Below are positions 1 to 9,454 of a DNA stretch of 19,966 bases, one piece after another (within the stretch, counting starts at the first letter, position 1; each line of letters begins with the position of its first letter). A model generated the notes under the pieces. The model was not told the origin of the DNA. It did not search any database and saw only the letters and a list, made by a program, of their open reading frames with translations. The stretch lies in contig CAKTPQ010000029.1 of the NCBI GenBank assembly GCA_934591745.1, positions 1 through 19,966 of the forward strand, in the 5' to 3' direction. Both the position numbers and the translations under genes were made by a program. Source of the stretch: an uncultured Oscillospiraceae bacterium. Lineage in GTDB: Bacteria > Bacillota > Clostridia > Oscillospirales > Oscillospiraceae.

Positions 1-307
1 TCCGCCTCCTCGCGGGCGCGGAGGGCGCGGTTCACGTCGATATCCTCCGGACGCTCGGCGGCGTCCACCAGCAGCAGCACGCGGCCGTTCTCGATCTTGA
101 ACAGGCCGGGGGCCACGGCGGCGCGGCGATGCTCGCCCTCTGCCGTCTCAAACCGCAGCTCGCCGGCGCAGATGGCGCCCACGGCGTCACTGTGGCCCGC
201 CAGAATACCGAACTCACCGTCGGTGGTGGGCACCACCAGCGACACACAGTCACCCCGGTAGAACGGGACGCTGGCCGCCAGAATATCCAGATGGAACGGG
301 GCCGCCA

Positions 308-308
<1 letters not shown>
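1..308 (-). CDS. atpC: F-type ATP synthase epsilon subunit (3' end outside window)
   Basis: Partial gene; 102 residues are visible before the left edge. Epsilon is the central-stalk subunit of F1 that links gamma to the c ring and can inhibit ATP hydrolysis. The visible part is the N-terminal beta sandwich: it starts MAAPFHLDILA, has the family motif GEFGILAGHSDAV near residues 31-43, then AGELRF, and the VDAAERPEDIDV segment near 82-93 that precedes the C-terminal helices. The ATG shares one base with the TGA of atpD (TGATG), a typical translational coupling at the end of atp operons. The C-terminal helical domain is only begun, so its inhibitory capacity cannot be judged. Last gene of the minus-strand atp operon that can be seen here. 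Confidence 0.93.
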
Positions 309-2619
<2,311 letters not shown>

Positions 2620-2623
2620 GGCC

Positions 2624-4378
2624 TCACCGCCCGCCTGCGCGCCGGAACTTCTCCAGCGCGGTCTTTGCAAAGTCCACGATCTGGCCGCGCACCTCGTCGG
2701 TCAGGGCCGCGCCCTGCTCCAGCTCCTGCATGAGCTGTGCCCGGCCGGCGGCGAACTCGCCCAGGATGAAGTCCCGGAGCTGGCAGACCTGGGCCACCGG
2801 CACCTGCTGATAGATGCGGGCCATGGCCGTCACCAGCGTGACGATCTGCTGGGCCTGACTCAAGGGACTGCACCGGCCCTGACGCAGGATGTACATCAGG
2901 CTCTGGCCGTAGGCCAGCTGGTTCTTGGTGTCCTCGTCCAGGTCGCTGGAGAACTGGGTAAAGACCTCCATCTCGCGGTACTGGGCCAAATCGAGACGCA
3001 GGGTGCCCACGGCCTTCTTCATGGCCTTTGTCTGGGCCGCGCCGCCCACGCGGGACACGGAAAGGCCCACGTTCACGGCGGGACGGTGACCGGAGAAGAA
3101 CAGGCTGCTCTCCAGGAATATCTGGCCGTCGGTGATGGAGATGATGTTGGTGGGGATGTAGGCGGACACGTCGCCGGCCTGCGTCTCCACGATGGGCAGG
3201 GCGGTCATGCTGCCGCCGCCGCGCTCATCGCTGAGACGGGCGGCACGCTCCAGCAGGCGGGAGTGCAGATAGAACACGTCGCCGGGGTAGGCCTCGCGGC
3301 CGGGAGAACGTCCCAGCAGCAGGCTCAGAGCGCGGTAGGCGATGGCGTGCTTGGAAAGATCGTCGTAGACGATCAGCACGTCGCGGCCCTTATTCATGAA
3401 ATACTCGCCGATGGACGCGCCGGCATAGGGCGCGATGTACTGCATGGAGGCGGACTCACCGGCGCTGGCGCAGACGATGATGGTATAGGCCATGGCGTCG
3501 TGCTTGCGCAGCATCTCCGCGATCTGCGCCACGGAGCTGGCCTTCTGGCCGATGGCCACATAGATGCAGACCATGTCCTTCCCCTTCTGGTTCAGGATGG
3601 TGTCGATGGCAATGGACGTCTTGCCGGTCTGGCGGTCGCCGATGATCAGCTCACGCTGGCCCCGGCCGATGGGGAACATGGAGTCAATGGACAGGATACC
3701 CGTCTGCATGGGGGTATTCACCGGCTGGCGGTCAATGATGCCGGGCGCCGGACTTTCGATCATGCGGTATTCGTCGGCGGGGATGTCGCCGCAGTCGTCG
3801 ATAGGCGCGCCCAGCGCGTCCACCACGCGGCCGATCATGGCGTCGGATACGCCGATACCGGCGGTTTTGCCGGTGCGGTACACGGCGCTGCCCTCGCTGA
3901 CCTCCTCCACACGGCCGAACAGGATGCAGCCGATGCGGTGGCCCCGCAGCTCCTGCACCATGCCCCGGATGCCGCCCTCAAAGAGCAGGATCTCGCCGTA
4001 GGCCGCGTCCTCCAGACCGCCCACATAGGCGATGCCGTCCGCCACGGACAGGACGCTGCCCACCTCGCGGGCACAGACCTCGGGCACCCAGTCCCGGACG
4101 GTGTCGCGGATCAGAGGGATCACGGACTGGCCGCCGGCCTTCAGGGCGGCAAGGCGCTCCTTCAGCTGGCCCAGGCGGCCCTCCGCCGTCCAGTCGATGA
4201 CCTCGGAGCCGATCTCGATGCGGAAGCCGCCGGACGCGGTCTTATCCTCCTGCCACGAAAGCTCCACCGGCCGGCCGTATTTCTTTGCCAGCACTTCCTC
4301 CAGCCTGGCGCGCTGCGCGTCATCGGGCGGGCAGGCGCTCAGCAGCTTGGCGGTCAGGCGGGGATCATTCGTGCTCAT
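2624..4378 (-). CDS. atpA: F-type ATP synthase delta(C-terminal domain)-alpha fusion
   Basis: 584 residues, about 80 longer than a usual alpha subunit. Residues about 85-584 are alpha: VGSVLSVADGIAYVGGL near 106-122, Walker A GDRQTGKT at 246-253, and the normal C-terminal domain. Residues about 10-80 resemble the C-terminal domain of the delta subunit: ARLEEVLAKKYGRPVEL, then the delta signature GGFRIEIGSEVIDWTAEGR. No separate atpH exists: atpF stops inside this gene's start (14-base overlap), exactly where atpH normally lies. The six-helix N-terminal domain of delta is missing. The ribosome binding site is GGGGAGGAG. Inference: the b-binding half of delta is now covalently tied to alpha. 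The alpha part is certain; the delta origin is read from motifs, without an alignment. Confidence 0.93.
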   Translation of the reverse strand: MSTNDPRLTAKLLSACPPDDAQRARLEEVLAKKYGRPVELSWQEDKTASGGFRIEIGSEVIDWTAEGRLGQLKERLAALKAGGQSVIPLIRDTVRDWVPEVCAREVGSVLSVADGIAYVGGLEDAAYGEILLFEGGIRGMVQELRGHRIGCILFGRVEEVSEGSAVYRTGKTAGIGVSDAMIGRVVDALGAPIDDCGDIPADEYRMIESPAPGIIDRQPVNTPMQTGILSIDSMFPIGRGQRELIIGDRQTGKTSIAIDTILNQKGKDMVCIYVAIGQKASSVAQIAEMLRKHDAMAYTIIVCASAGESASMQYIAPYAGASIGEYFMNKGRDVLIVYDDLSKHAIAYRALSLLLGRSPGREAYPGDVFYLHSRLLERAARLSDERGGGSMTALPIVETQAGDVSAYIPTNIISITDGQIFLESSLFFSGHRPAVNVGLSVSRVGGAAQTKAMKKAVGTLRLDLAQYREMEVFTQFSSDLDEDTKNQLAYGQSLMYILRQGRCSPLSQAQQIVTLVTAMARIYQQVPVAQVCQLRDFILGEFAAGRAQLMQELEQGAALTDEVRGQIVDFAKTALEKFRRAGGR

Positions 4379-4862
4379 GCTTCTCCTCCCCTTCGGCTGC
4401 GTTCACGAACGCGTCATAGGCGTGGGACGTTTCCTTCGCCAGCAGCTTCTCCATGGCGGCCTCCGCGATGGACACGGCCTCGCGGTTGGCCTCGGCCACG
4501 ATCTTCTTGCGGTCATTCTCCGCGTTTTCGCGGGCGGCGGCAACGATCTTGTCCGCCTGCTCGCGGGCGGCGTCACGCTGCTGCTGGGCATAGGCCTCGG
4601 CCTCCCGGGCGGCGGCGGCGCGCTTTTCGTCCAGCTCCGCGTCCAGCGTGGCCTGACGCTGCTGCATGGACGCCTCCAGTTCACGGGTGGACTTCTCGCG
4701 CTCCGCGGCGGCGGTCTCCATGTCCTGATAGTGCTTGGCGCGCTTATCCATGAAGTTCTTCACCGGCTTGAACAGCAGCAGGTACAGGCCGCCCACCAGA
4801 ATGGAGAAGTTGAACAGGTGCAGCAGGATCTGCTGCCAATCAATATTCAGAGGGATGTTCAT
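4365..4862 (-). CDS. atpF: F-type ATP synthase b subunit
   Basis: Peripheral stalk subunit, 165 residues, ordinary length. A single N-terminal membrane helix at about residues 12-32 (LLHLFNFSILVGGLYLLLF) is followed by the usual KPV..FMDKRA turn and a long Ala/Glu/Arg/Lys-rich right-handed coiled coil with the RDAAREQADKIVAAARENA stretch. The C-terminus ends in a short Glu/His-rich tail (EGEEKHEHE). It begins 18 bases after atpE and overlaps the next gene by 14 bases. There is no C-terminal fusion to delta, unlike the b-delta protein of mycobacteria, so the lost delta N-terminal domain is not hidden here. Confidence 0.96.
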   Translation of the reverse strand: MNIPLNIDWQQILLHLFNFSILVGGLYLLLFKPVKNFMDKRAKHYQDMETAAAEREKSTRELEASMQQRQATLDAELDEKRAAAAREAEAYAQQQRDAAREQADKIVAAARENAENDRKKIVAEANREAVSIAEAAMEKLLAKETSHAYDAFVNAAEGEEKHEHE

Positions 4863-4880
4863 AGCTTCTCTCTCCGTTTC

Positions 4881-5252
4881 TTACAGCACAAAGATGATGA
4901 GGATGACCACCAGCAGGGCGTAGATGACGGCCGTTTCCAGGAACACAAGGCCCAGCATCATGGTGGTGCGGATCTTGCCCTCAGCCTCCGGCTGACGGGC
5001 AATGCCCTCGGCGGACTTGCCGACGGCCATACCCATGCCGATGGCACCGCCGCAGGCGGCGATGCCGATGGCAATACCGGAAGCCAGCGCCTTACCGCTG
5101 GTGGCACCGCTGTCGGCGGTCTGCTCCGTCTGGGCAGGGGCGTCGGCGGCGGGCTCGGTGTCGGCAAACGCGGTCACGGTGAACAGTGCAGTCAGGGCCA
5201 GCACCAGGCACAGCAGCAGGGCAATGGCCTTCTTATTGGACAGTTTCTTCAT
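4881..5252 (-). CDS. atpE: F-type ATP synthase c subunit with signal peptide
   Basis: Membrane rotor subunit, 123 residues against 70-90 usual. The two-helix hairpin is residues about 54-123, with the conserved loop ARQPEAEGK at 85-93 and ion-binding Glu106 in LETAVIY. In front lies an extra segment: Lys-rich start, hydrophobic core at 9-29, an AFA-D cleavage-type site at 30/31, and an acidic Thr/Ala/Glu linker 31-53. Compared without gaps to the Ilyobacter sodium-type c subunit (from memory), Thr107 and Tyr111 match sodium-ligand positions while the ligand Gln is replaced by Met73. Coupling ion is therefore undecided. Lies 17 bases after atpB. Confidence 0.95.
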   Translation of the reverse strand: MKKLSNKKAIALLLCLVLALTALFTVTAFADTEPAADAPAQTEQTADSGATSGKALASGIAIGIAACGGAIGMGMAVGKSAEGIARQPEAEGKIRTTMMLGLVFLETAVIYALLVVILIIFVL

Positions 5253-5269
5253 GATCTCTCTTTCCTCCG

Positions 5270-6118
5270 TCAGTTATGTACAGTTTCAGCTTTGATTTTT
5301 TTGGTTTTCTTGGGCTTGGGTGCGTGCTTCTCCGTGGTCTCTCCGTAGAACAGGGAGGTCAGGGTGGTGAGCACATAGGCCTGGATCAGCGCGTGGAGCA
5401 GCGTGAACAGCACGGCCACGATCACGGGGATCACAAAGCTCAGCGTCACATAGTAGTAGACCAGCTCCGTCACCAGCAGACCGCTGAGCAGCGCGCCGAA
5501 CATACGGAAGCTCATGGAAATGGGCAGGGAGAAGTCCTTCAGGGCCTTGCCCGCGCCCTTGAGGCCGTTGGCCACGATGCCGCCCACCAGAATGACGCCG
5601 TAGGACAGGCAGCCCAGGGAGATGGCTGCGTTCACATCGGACAGCGGGGCCGGCAGGGCGATGGTGTGGCCGTTGGTGGTGATGGCCTGGAAGCCGAACA
5701 GCTCAAACAGCGTGCCGATGAAGATATACACGCCGGCACCGAAGATGTAGGCACCCAGGAACTTGTTGCGGTGAGGGCTGTTGCCCTTGGCCATGCCGTC
5801 GAACATACCCACCACGGTCTCGATAGCCATCTGCAGCTTGCCGGGTACCAGCTTGAACCGGGGGATCACCAGCAGCCGCAGCAGCAGCGCTGCCAGCAGG
5901 ATGACGCCCACTACCACCAGCGAGGATATGTATGCGGGGTTCACGTCTTTCAGTCCGAACAGACTGATGCGGTTCGTCCCGTGGAGCACCGCGTCACGCA
6001 TGGCCTCCTGCACCGATTCCGACTTCCCGTGTCCAGGGATCAGCAGAGAACCGGCCAGCAGGGCCGCCGTGATCAGCAGCCACCCCACGATGAACCTTGT
6101 TTTCTTCTTTTTTTCCAT
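5270..6118 (-). CDS. atpB: F-type ATP synthase a subunit
   Basis: Membrane stator subunit that forms the ion half-channels against the c ring, 282 residues. Several membrane helices are visible (about 10-27, 64-86, 122-143, 165-185, 205-250). The essential arginine is Arg205 in [13 protein letters not shown], and the last helix has [18 protein letters not shown] as in the family. The C-terminus is a short Lys-rich cytoplasmic tail. It is the first gene of the operon: no atpI or atpZ homologue lies upstream. The ATG at 6118 has AAGGTGAT about 7 bases before it. A sigma-A type promoter lies about 145 bases upstream. Confidence 0.96.
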   Translation of the reverse strand: MEKKKKTRFIVGWLLITAALLAGSLLIPGHGKSESVQEAMRDAVLHGTNRISLFGLKDVNPAYISSLVVVGVILLAALLLRLLVIPRFKLVPGKLQMAIETVVGMFDGMAKGNSPHRNKFLGAYIFGAGVYIFIGTLFELFGFQAITTNGHTIALPAPLSDVNAAISLGCLSYGVILVGGIVANGLKGAGKALKDFSLPISMSFRMFGALLSGLLVTELVYYYVTLSFVIPVIVAVLFTLLHALIQAYVLTTLTSLFYGETTEKHAPKPKKTKKIKAETVHN

Positions 6119-6149
6119 CCTTTTATCACCTTCACATACGATCGGGATT

Positions 6150-6210
6150 TTGTGCCGCTGCGTCGTTTTTTACGGCACAAGCGGCACGGTGCCCTCCCGG
6201 CGCGGCGGGA
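6150..6210 (-). promoter_or_regulatory. Structured 5' leader of the atp operon
   Basis: The leader between promoter and atpB holds overlapping inverted repeats. GTGCCGCT/AGCGGCAC pairs 6152-6159 with 6180-6187 (8 bp). TTGTGCCG/CGGCACAA pairs 6150-6157 with 6173-6180 (8 bp); the two stems share bases and exclude each other. A further small hairpin TCCCG/CGGGA is at 6195-6199 and 6206-6210. No U-run follows, so these are not simple terminators. Function is unknown; control of translation or RNA stability of the operon is a guess. Confidence 0.4.
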
Positions 6211-6263
6211 TTCCTTAACAGAATCTTTATGCATCGGGTCAGCCTCTTGACGCTTCGTTTTTT

Positions 6264-6292
6264 ATTATAATAAAAACCTGCATATAACACAA
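6264..6292 (-). promoter_or_regulatory. Sigma-A type promoter of the atp operon
   Basis: On the minus strand a perfect -10 TATAAT (6269-6264) is preceded after 17 bp by TTGTGT (6292-6287), which matches three of six -35 bases. It sits in an AT-rich gap and points at atpB, with a predicted start near 6257 and a leader of about 140 bases. It lies downstream of the terminator of the previous operon, so the atp genes are likely an independent transcription unit. Confidence 0.65.
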
Positions 6293-6366
6293 GCATTTTT
6301 TCGTCAGATGTGTCCATATATTTCCGGGTTTTTAACTGAAAAGGAAGCAGACAGCGGGAAATGTCC

Positions 6367-6402
6367 AAAAACAGCGGGAGCCTGCGGATACCGCAGGCTC
6401 CC
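6367..6402 (-). terminator. Rho-independent terminator after ygiQ
   Basis: A perfect 12-bp stem, GGGAGCCTGCGG against CCGCAGGCTCCC, with a three-base loop (6376-6402). Read on the minus strand it is followed after four bases by TTTTT (6371-6367). It begins 6 bases after the stop codon of the radical SAM gene and separates that operon from the atp promoter. Confidence 0.9.
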
Positions 6403-6408
6403 GACGGG

Positions 6409-8388
6409 TCATGATTTCCTTTTTTTGGCAAATGCCGCCTTTTTGCGCGGGGACATCTTGCCCTTCTGCGCCGGCTGACGGGCCGTAGGCGTGCCCCGGC
6501 GGCCCCGGTTGCCTGTGGTCTCCTTCCGGGGACGGCGGGCGGGTCGCTCCGGCTTCTCCGGCTTGGCCGGCGGCTGGCCGTATGGCTCGCCCTTCCGGGG
6601 ACGCAGCAGGCACTCCTTCCCGTAGCCGATGAGGTCGGTGCGGCCTGTCTCCTCCAGCGCCTCCACCACCAGCGCACGCTTTTCCGGGCGGGACCACTGG
6701 AGCAGCGCACGCTGCATGGCCTTGTCCTTCGGGTCGCGGGCTACATAGACGGGGGACATGTCGCGGGGGTCGATGCCGGTGTAGTACATGCAGGTGGAAA
6801 GGGTACCCGGAGTGGGGTAGAAATCCTGCACCTGCTCGGGGGTGCGGCCGTTCCTGTGGAGGAACTCCGCCAGCTTCACCGCGTCGCTGAGGGTGCAGCC
6901 GGGGTGACTGGACATCAGGTAGGGCACCAGATACTGCTCGGTACCGTCCTGCTCGTTTAGCTTTTTATACTGCCGCCAGAATTTCAGGAACACGTCGAAG
7001 TGGGGCTTACCCATGTAGTCCAGCACTGAGCTGACGCAGTGCTCTGGGGCCACCTTCAGCTGGCCGGAGATATGGTACTGCACCAGTTCCTTGAAGAAGT
7101 CCTTGTTCTTGTCCTGCAACATATAGTCGTAGCGGATACCGGAGCGGACGAACACCTTCTTGATCTTGGGAAGCTGCCGCATTTTTTGCAGCAGCTCCGT
7201 GTACTCGGAGTGATCGGCGTCCAGATTGGGGCAGGGCTCCGGCGCAAGGCAGCTGCGGTTCTTGCACATACCGCACTTCTTCTGCTTCTGGCAGCTGGTA
7301 TGGCGGAAGTTGGCGCTGGGGCCGCCCACATCGTGGATGTAGCCCTTGAACTGAGGATCCTCCGCCAGAAGCTGCGCCTCCTCCACCACAGAGTCGATGG
7401 ACCGGCTGGTGACCATGCGGCCCTGATGGAAGGCCAGGGCGCAGAAATTGCAGCCGCCGAAGCAGCCCCGGTTGTGGGTGATGGAGAACCGCACCTCCTC
7501 AATGGCGGGGATGCCCGCGGTGTACATGGGATGTACCTCCCGGGTGTAGGGCAGGGCGTACAGGCGGTCCAGCTCCTCCCGGCGCAGGGGGCGGGCGGGG
7601 GGATTCACCACCAGCAGCCGCCCCTCGCAGGGCTGGAGCACGGCGCAGCCCCGGATGGGGTCATGCTCGTCGTACTGGATCTTGGTGGCCCTGGCGTAGG
7701 CCTCCTTGTCGGCGCAGACGTCCTCATAGGAGGGGCAAGGCGCCCTGTGGAAGCGGCAGCCGCTGTCATCGGCGGCGATGTAGGCAGTGCCGGGCACATC
7801 GGTGATGTCCTGCACCGGGGTCTTTTTCGCAAGGCGGCGGGCGATCTCCGCCGTGGCGCTCTCCCCCATGCCGTAGACCAGCAGGTCGGCGGGGGCGTCG
7901 AACAGGATGCTGCGGCGCACCCGGTCGTCCCAGTAGTCGTAGTGGGCGAAGCGGCGCAGGGACGCCTCCAGCCCGCCGATGATGATAGGCGTGTCGGGGA
8001 ACGCCTCCCGGGCGCGGTTGGTGTAGACGATGGTGGGGCGGTCTGGCCGGTGGCCCATCTCGCCGCCGGGGCTGTACAGGTCCCGTGTGCGGCGGCGCTT
8101 GGCCACCGTGTAGTGGGCCACCATGGAGTCCAGATTGCCGCCGCCGATGAACACGCCGTACCGGGGCTTGCCCATGGCGCGGAACGCCTCCGCCGTATGC
8201 CAGTCCGGCTGGGCCAGAATGGCCACACGGTAGCCCTCCGCCTCCAGCAGGCGGGCGATGAGGGTGGAGCCGAAGCTGGGGTGGTCGATATAGCCGTCAG
8301 CGGTGACCACCAAAAAATCGTAGTAGTACCAGCCGCGGTCGATCATGTCGTCACGGCTGACGGGCAGGAATATTTCGCCTCTTGTCAT
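6409..8388 (-). CDS. ygiQ: YgiQ-family radical SAM protein
   Basis: 659 residues, the usual size of the YgiQ/UPF0313 family. N-terminal region has the family text FLVVTADGYIDHPSFG and VFIGGGNLDSMVAHY; the radical SAM cluster is Cys309, Cys313, Cys316 in RGCFGGCNFC, and a second Cys-rich patch follows (SCQKQKKCGMCKNRSC). The C-terminal 65 residues are a Lys/Arg/Pro-rich, probably disordered tail, common in this family. The family's reaction is not established to my knowledge, so no substrate is proposed. The ATG has AAAGGAG 8 bases upstream and lies 13 bases after the preceding gene, so it is the last gene of a three-gene operon. Confidence 0.93.
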   Translation of the reverse strand: MTRGEIFLPVSRDDMIDRGWYYYDFLVVTADGYIDHPSFGSTLIARLLEAEGYRVAILAQPDWHTAEAFRAMGKPRYGVFIGGGNLDSMVAHYTVAKRRRTRDLYSPGGEMGHRPDRPTIVYTNRAREAFPDTPIIIGGLEASLRRFAHYDYWDDRVRRSILFDAPADLLVYGMGESATAEIARRLAKKTPVQDITDVPGTAYIAADDSGCRFHRAPCPSYEDVCADKEAYARATKIQYDEHDPIRGCAVLQPCEGRLLVVNPPARPLRREELDRLYALPYTREVHPMYTAGIPAIEEVRFSITHNRGCFGGCNFCALAFHQGRMVTSRSIDSVVEEAQLLAEDPQFKGYIHDVGGPSANFRHTSCQKQKKCGMCKNRSCLAPEPCPNLDADHSEYTELLQKMRQLPKIKKVFVRSGIRYDYMLQDKNKDFFKELVQYHISGQLKVAPEHCVSSVLDYMGKPHFDVFLKFWRQYKKLNEQDGTEQYLVPYLMSSHPGCTLSDAVKLAEFLHRNGRTPEQVQDFYPTPGTLSTCMYYTGIDPRDMSPVYVARDPKDKAMQRALLQWSRPEKRALVVEALEETGRTDLIGYGKECLLRPRKGEPYGQPPAKPEKPERPARRPRKETTGNRGRRGTPTARQPAQKGKMSPRKKAAFAKKRKS

Positions 8389-8401
8389 GGGGCTGCTCCT
8401 T

Positions 8402-9454
8402 TCAGGGACGGTATTCCGCCGGGATGGGCGGCAGCTGGACGCGGATGTCCTTTTCCATCACATCGCCCTCCAGCGGATAGAAGCCCAGACGGGCGAAGAA
8501 ACGGCGCAGCCCCCTGTCGCCGCAGCGCAGGCGCAGGTATTCCGCACCGCGATGGCGCCAGTACAGCAGTACGCGGCCCATGGGGGCGATGCCGTGGCCG
8601 GTGCCGCGGTACGCGGGGTCCAGCCAGTACCAGCCCAGGCGGCCCACGCCCGGCTCCTCCTCCGGCAGGAGCTGCAGCGCGCCGATGAACGTTCCGCCGC
8701 AGCGGATGCCCACGGCCTCGCCGCCGGCAGGGACATGGAACTGGTCACGCAGCTCCTCCGGCAGGGGGACGTAGTCCTCGCCGGGGTCCACCATGTCGGC
8801 GCTGCGCCACCAGCTCTGGCGTGCAAAGGTGGACAGGCCCTCCGCCGTCAGGTGGCTGTTGTCGTCGCGGTACTCCACCCGCAGCACGCCGTTATCCCAT
8901 GGCAGCAGGGATACGGCCGTGTTGTCGCCGTGGGGCGTGTCGCCGATGCCGGACAGCGGAACGCCCTGCAGCGTGCCCAGTACGATGCGCAGGGCCGCAC
9001 CGTGGGAGAACACAGCCACGGTACCGCCGTCATGGGCAGCGCCGACGCGGTGCAGTGCGGGGATATAGCGGTCCAGCACCTGCTGGGCCGTTTCACCGCC
9101 CTCCACGCGCCACAGATCCACCCGGCGGTTGAAATGGTACATCTCCTCCGGATATGCCTTGTTCAGTTCGTGCCAGGGATGGTCCTCCCACACGCCCATG
9201 TGGACCTCCCGGAAGGCCGGCTCCAGATGGAGCGGCAGGGACTTGGGCAGCCAGATGGCCCGGGCGGTGGTCTGTGTGCGGTAGAGATCGCTGGCGTACA
9301 CGGCGTCGATGTCCACATCCTGAAAGCGGCGGCGCAGGGCGTCGATCTGCCGGTAGCCCCGGTCGTTGGTGATGAGGCCGTTGTGCCAGCCGTGGGCGAT
9401 GCGGTACAGGTTGCCCTCCGCCTCGGCGTGGCGGATGAGATAGATCTTCGTCAT
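8402..9454 (-). CDS. Histidine phosphatase - GNAT acetyltransferase fusion
   Basis: 350 residues in two domains. Residues 1-205 are a histidine-phosphatase (phosphoglycerate-mutase superfamily) domain: LIRHAEAEGN with phospho-accepting His9, SDLYRT with Arg59, FREVHMG with Glu83, and FSHGAALR with His151, so the catalytic set is complete. Residues about 215-335 look like a GNAT acyltransferase: LDPAYRGTGHG at 279-288 fits the acetyl-CoA loop pattern (R/Q-x-x-G-x-G/A), and FFARLGFYPLEGD resembles the usual GNAT end. The start at 9454 is chosen because its ATGA overlaps the previous stop; the frame is open five codons further. Substrates of both domains are unknown. It shares an operon with a decarboxylase-like gene and ygiQ. 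Confidence 0.88.
   Translation of the reverse strand: MTKIYLIRHAEAEGNLYRIAHGWHNGLITNDRGYRQIDALRRRFQDVDIDAVYASDLYRTQTTARAIWLPKSLPLHLEPAFREVHMGVWEDHPWHELNKAYPEEMYHFNRRVDLWRVEGGETAQQVLDRYIPALHRVGAAHDGGTVAVFSHGAALRIVLGTLQGVPLSGIGDTPHGDNTAVSLLPWDNGVLRVEYRDDNSHLTAEGLSTFARQSWWRSADMVDPGEDYVPLPEELRDQFHVPAGGEAVGIRCGGTFIGALQLLPEEEPGVGRLGWYWLDPAYRGTGHGIAPMGRVLLYWRHRGAEYLRLRCGDRGLRRFFARLGFYPLEGDVMEKDIRVQLPPIPAEYRP

Noticed and set aside
6247..6271. Plus-strand promoter-like pair TTGACG and TATAAT
   Set aside because: The spacer is only 13 bp and no plus-strand gene follows; the minus-strand pair at the same place fits the atp operon.
6132..6710. Minus-strand frame of 192 codons upstream of atpB, a possible atpI
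   Set aside because: It overlaps the end of the radical SAM gene, its terminator and the atp promoter, has no membrane helices, and so is not an atpI.
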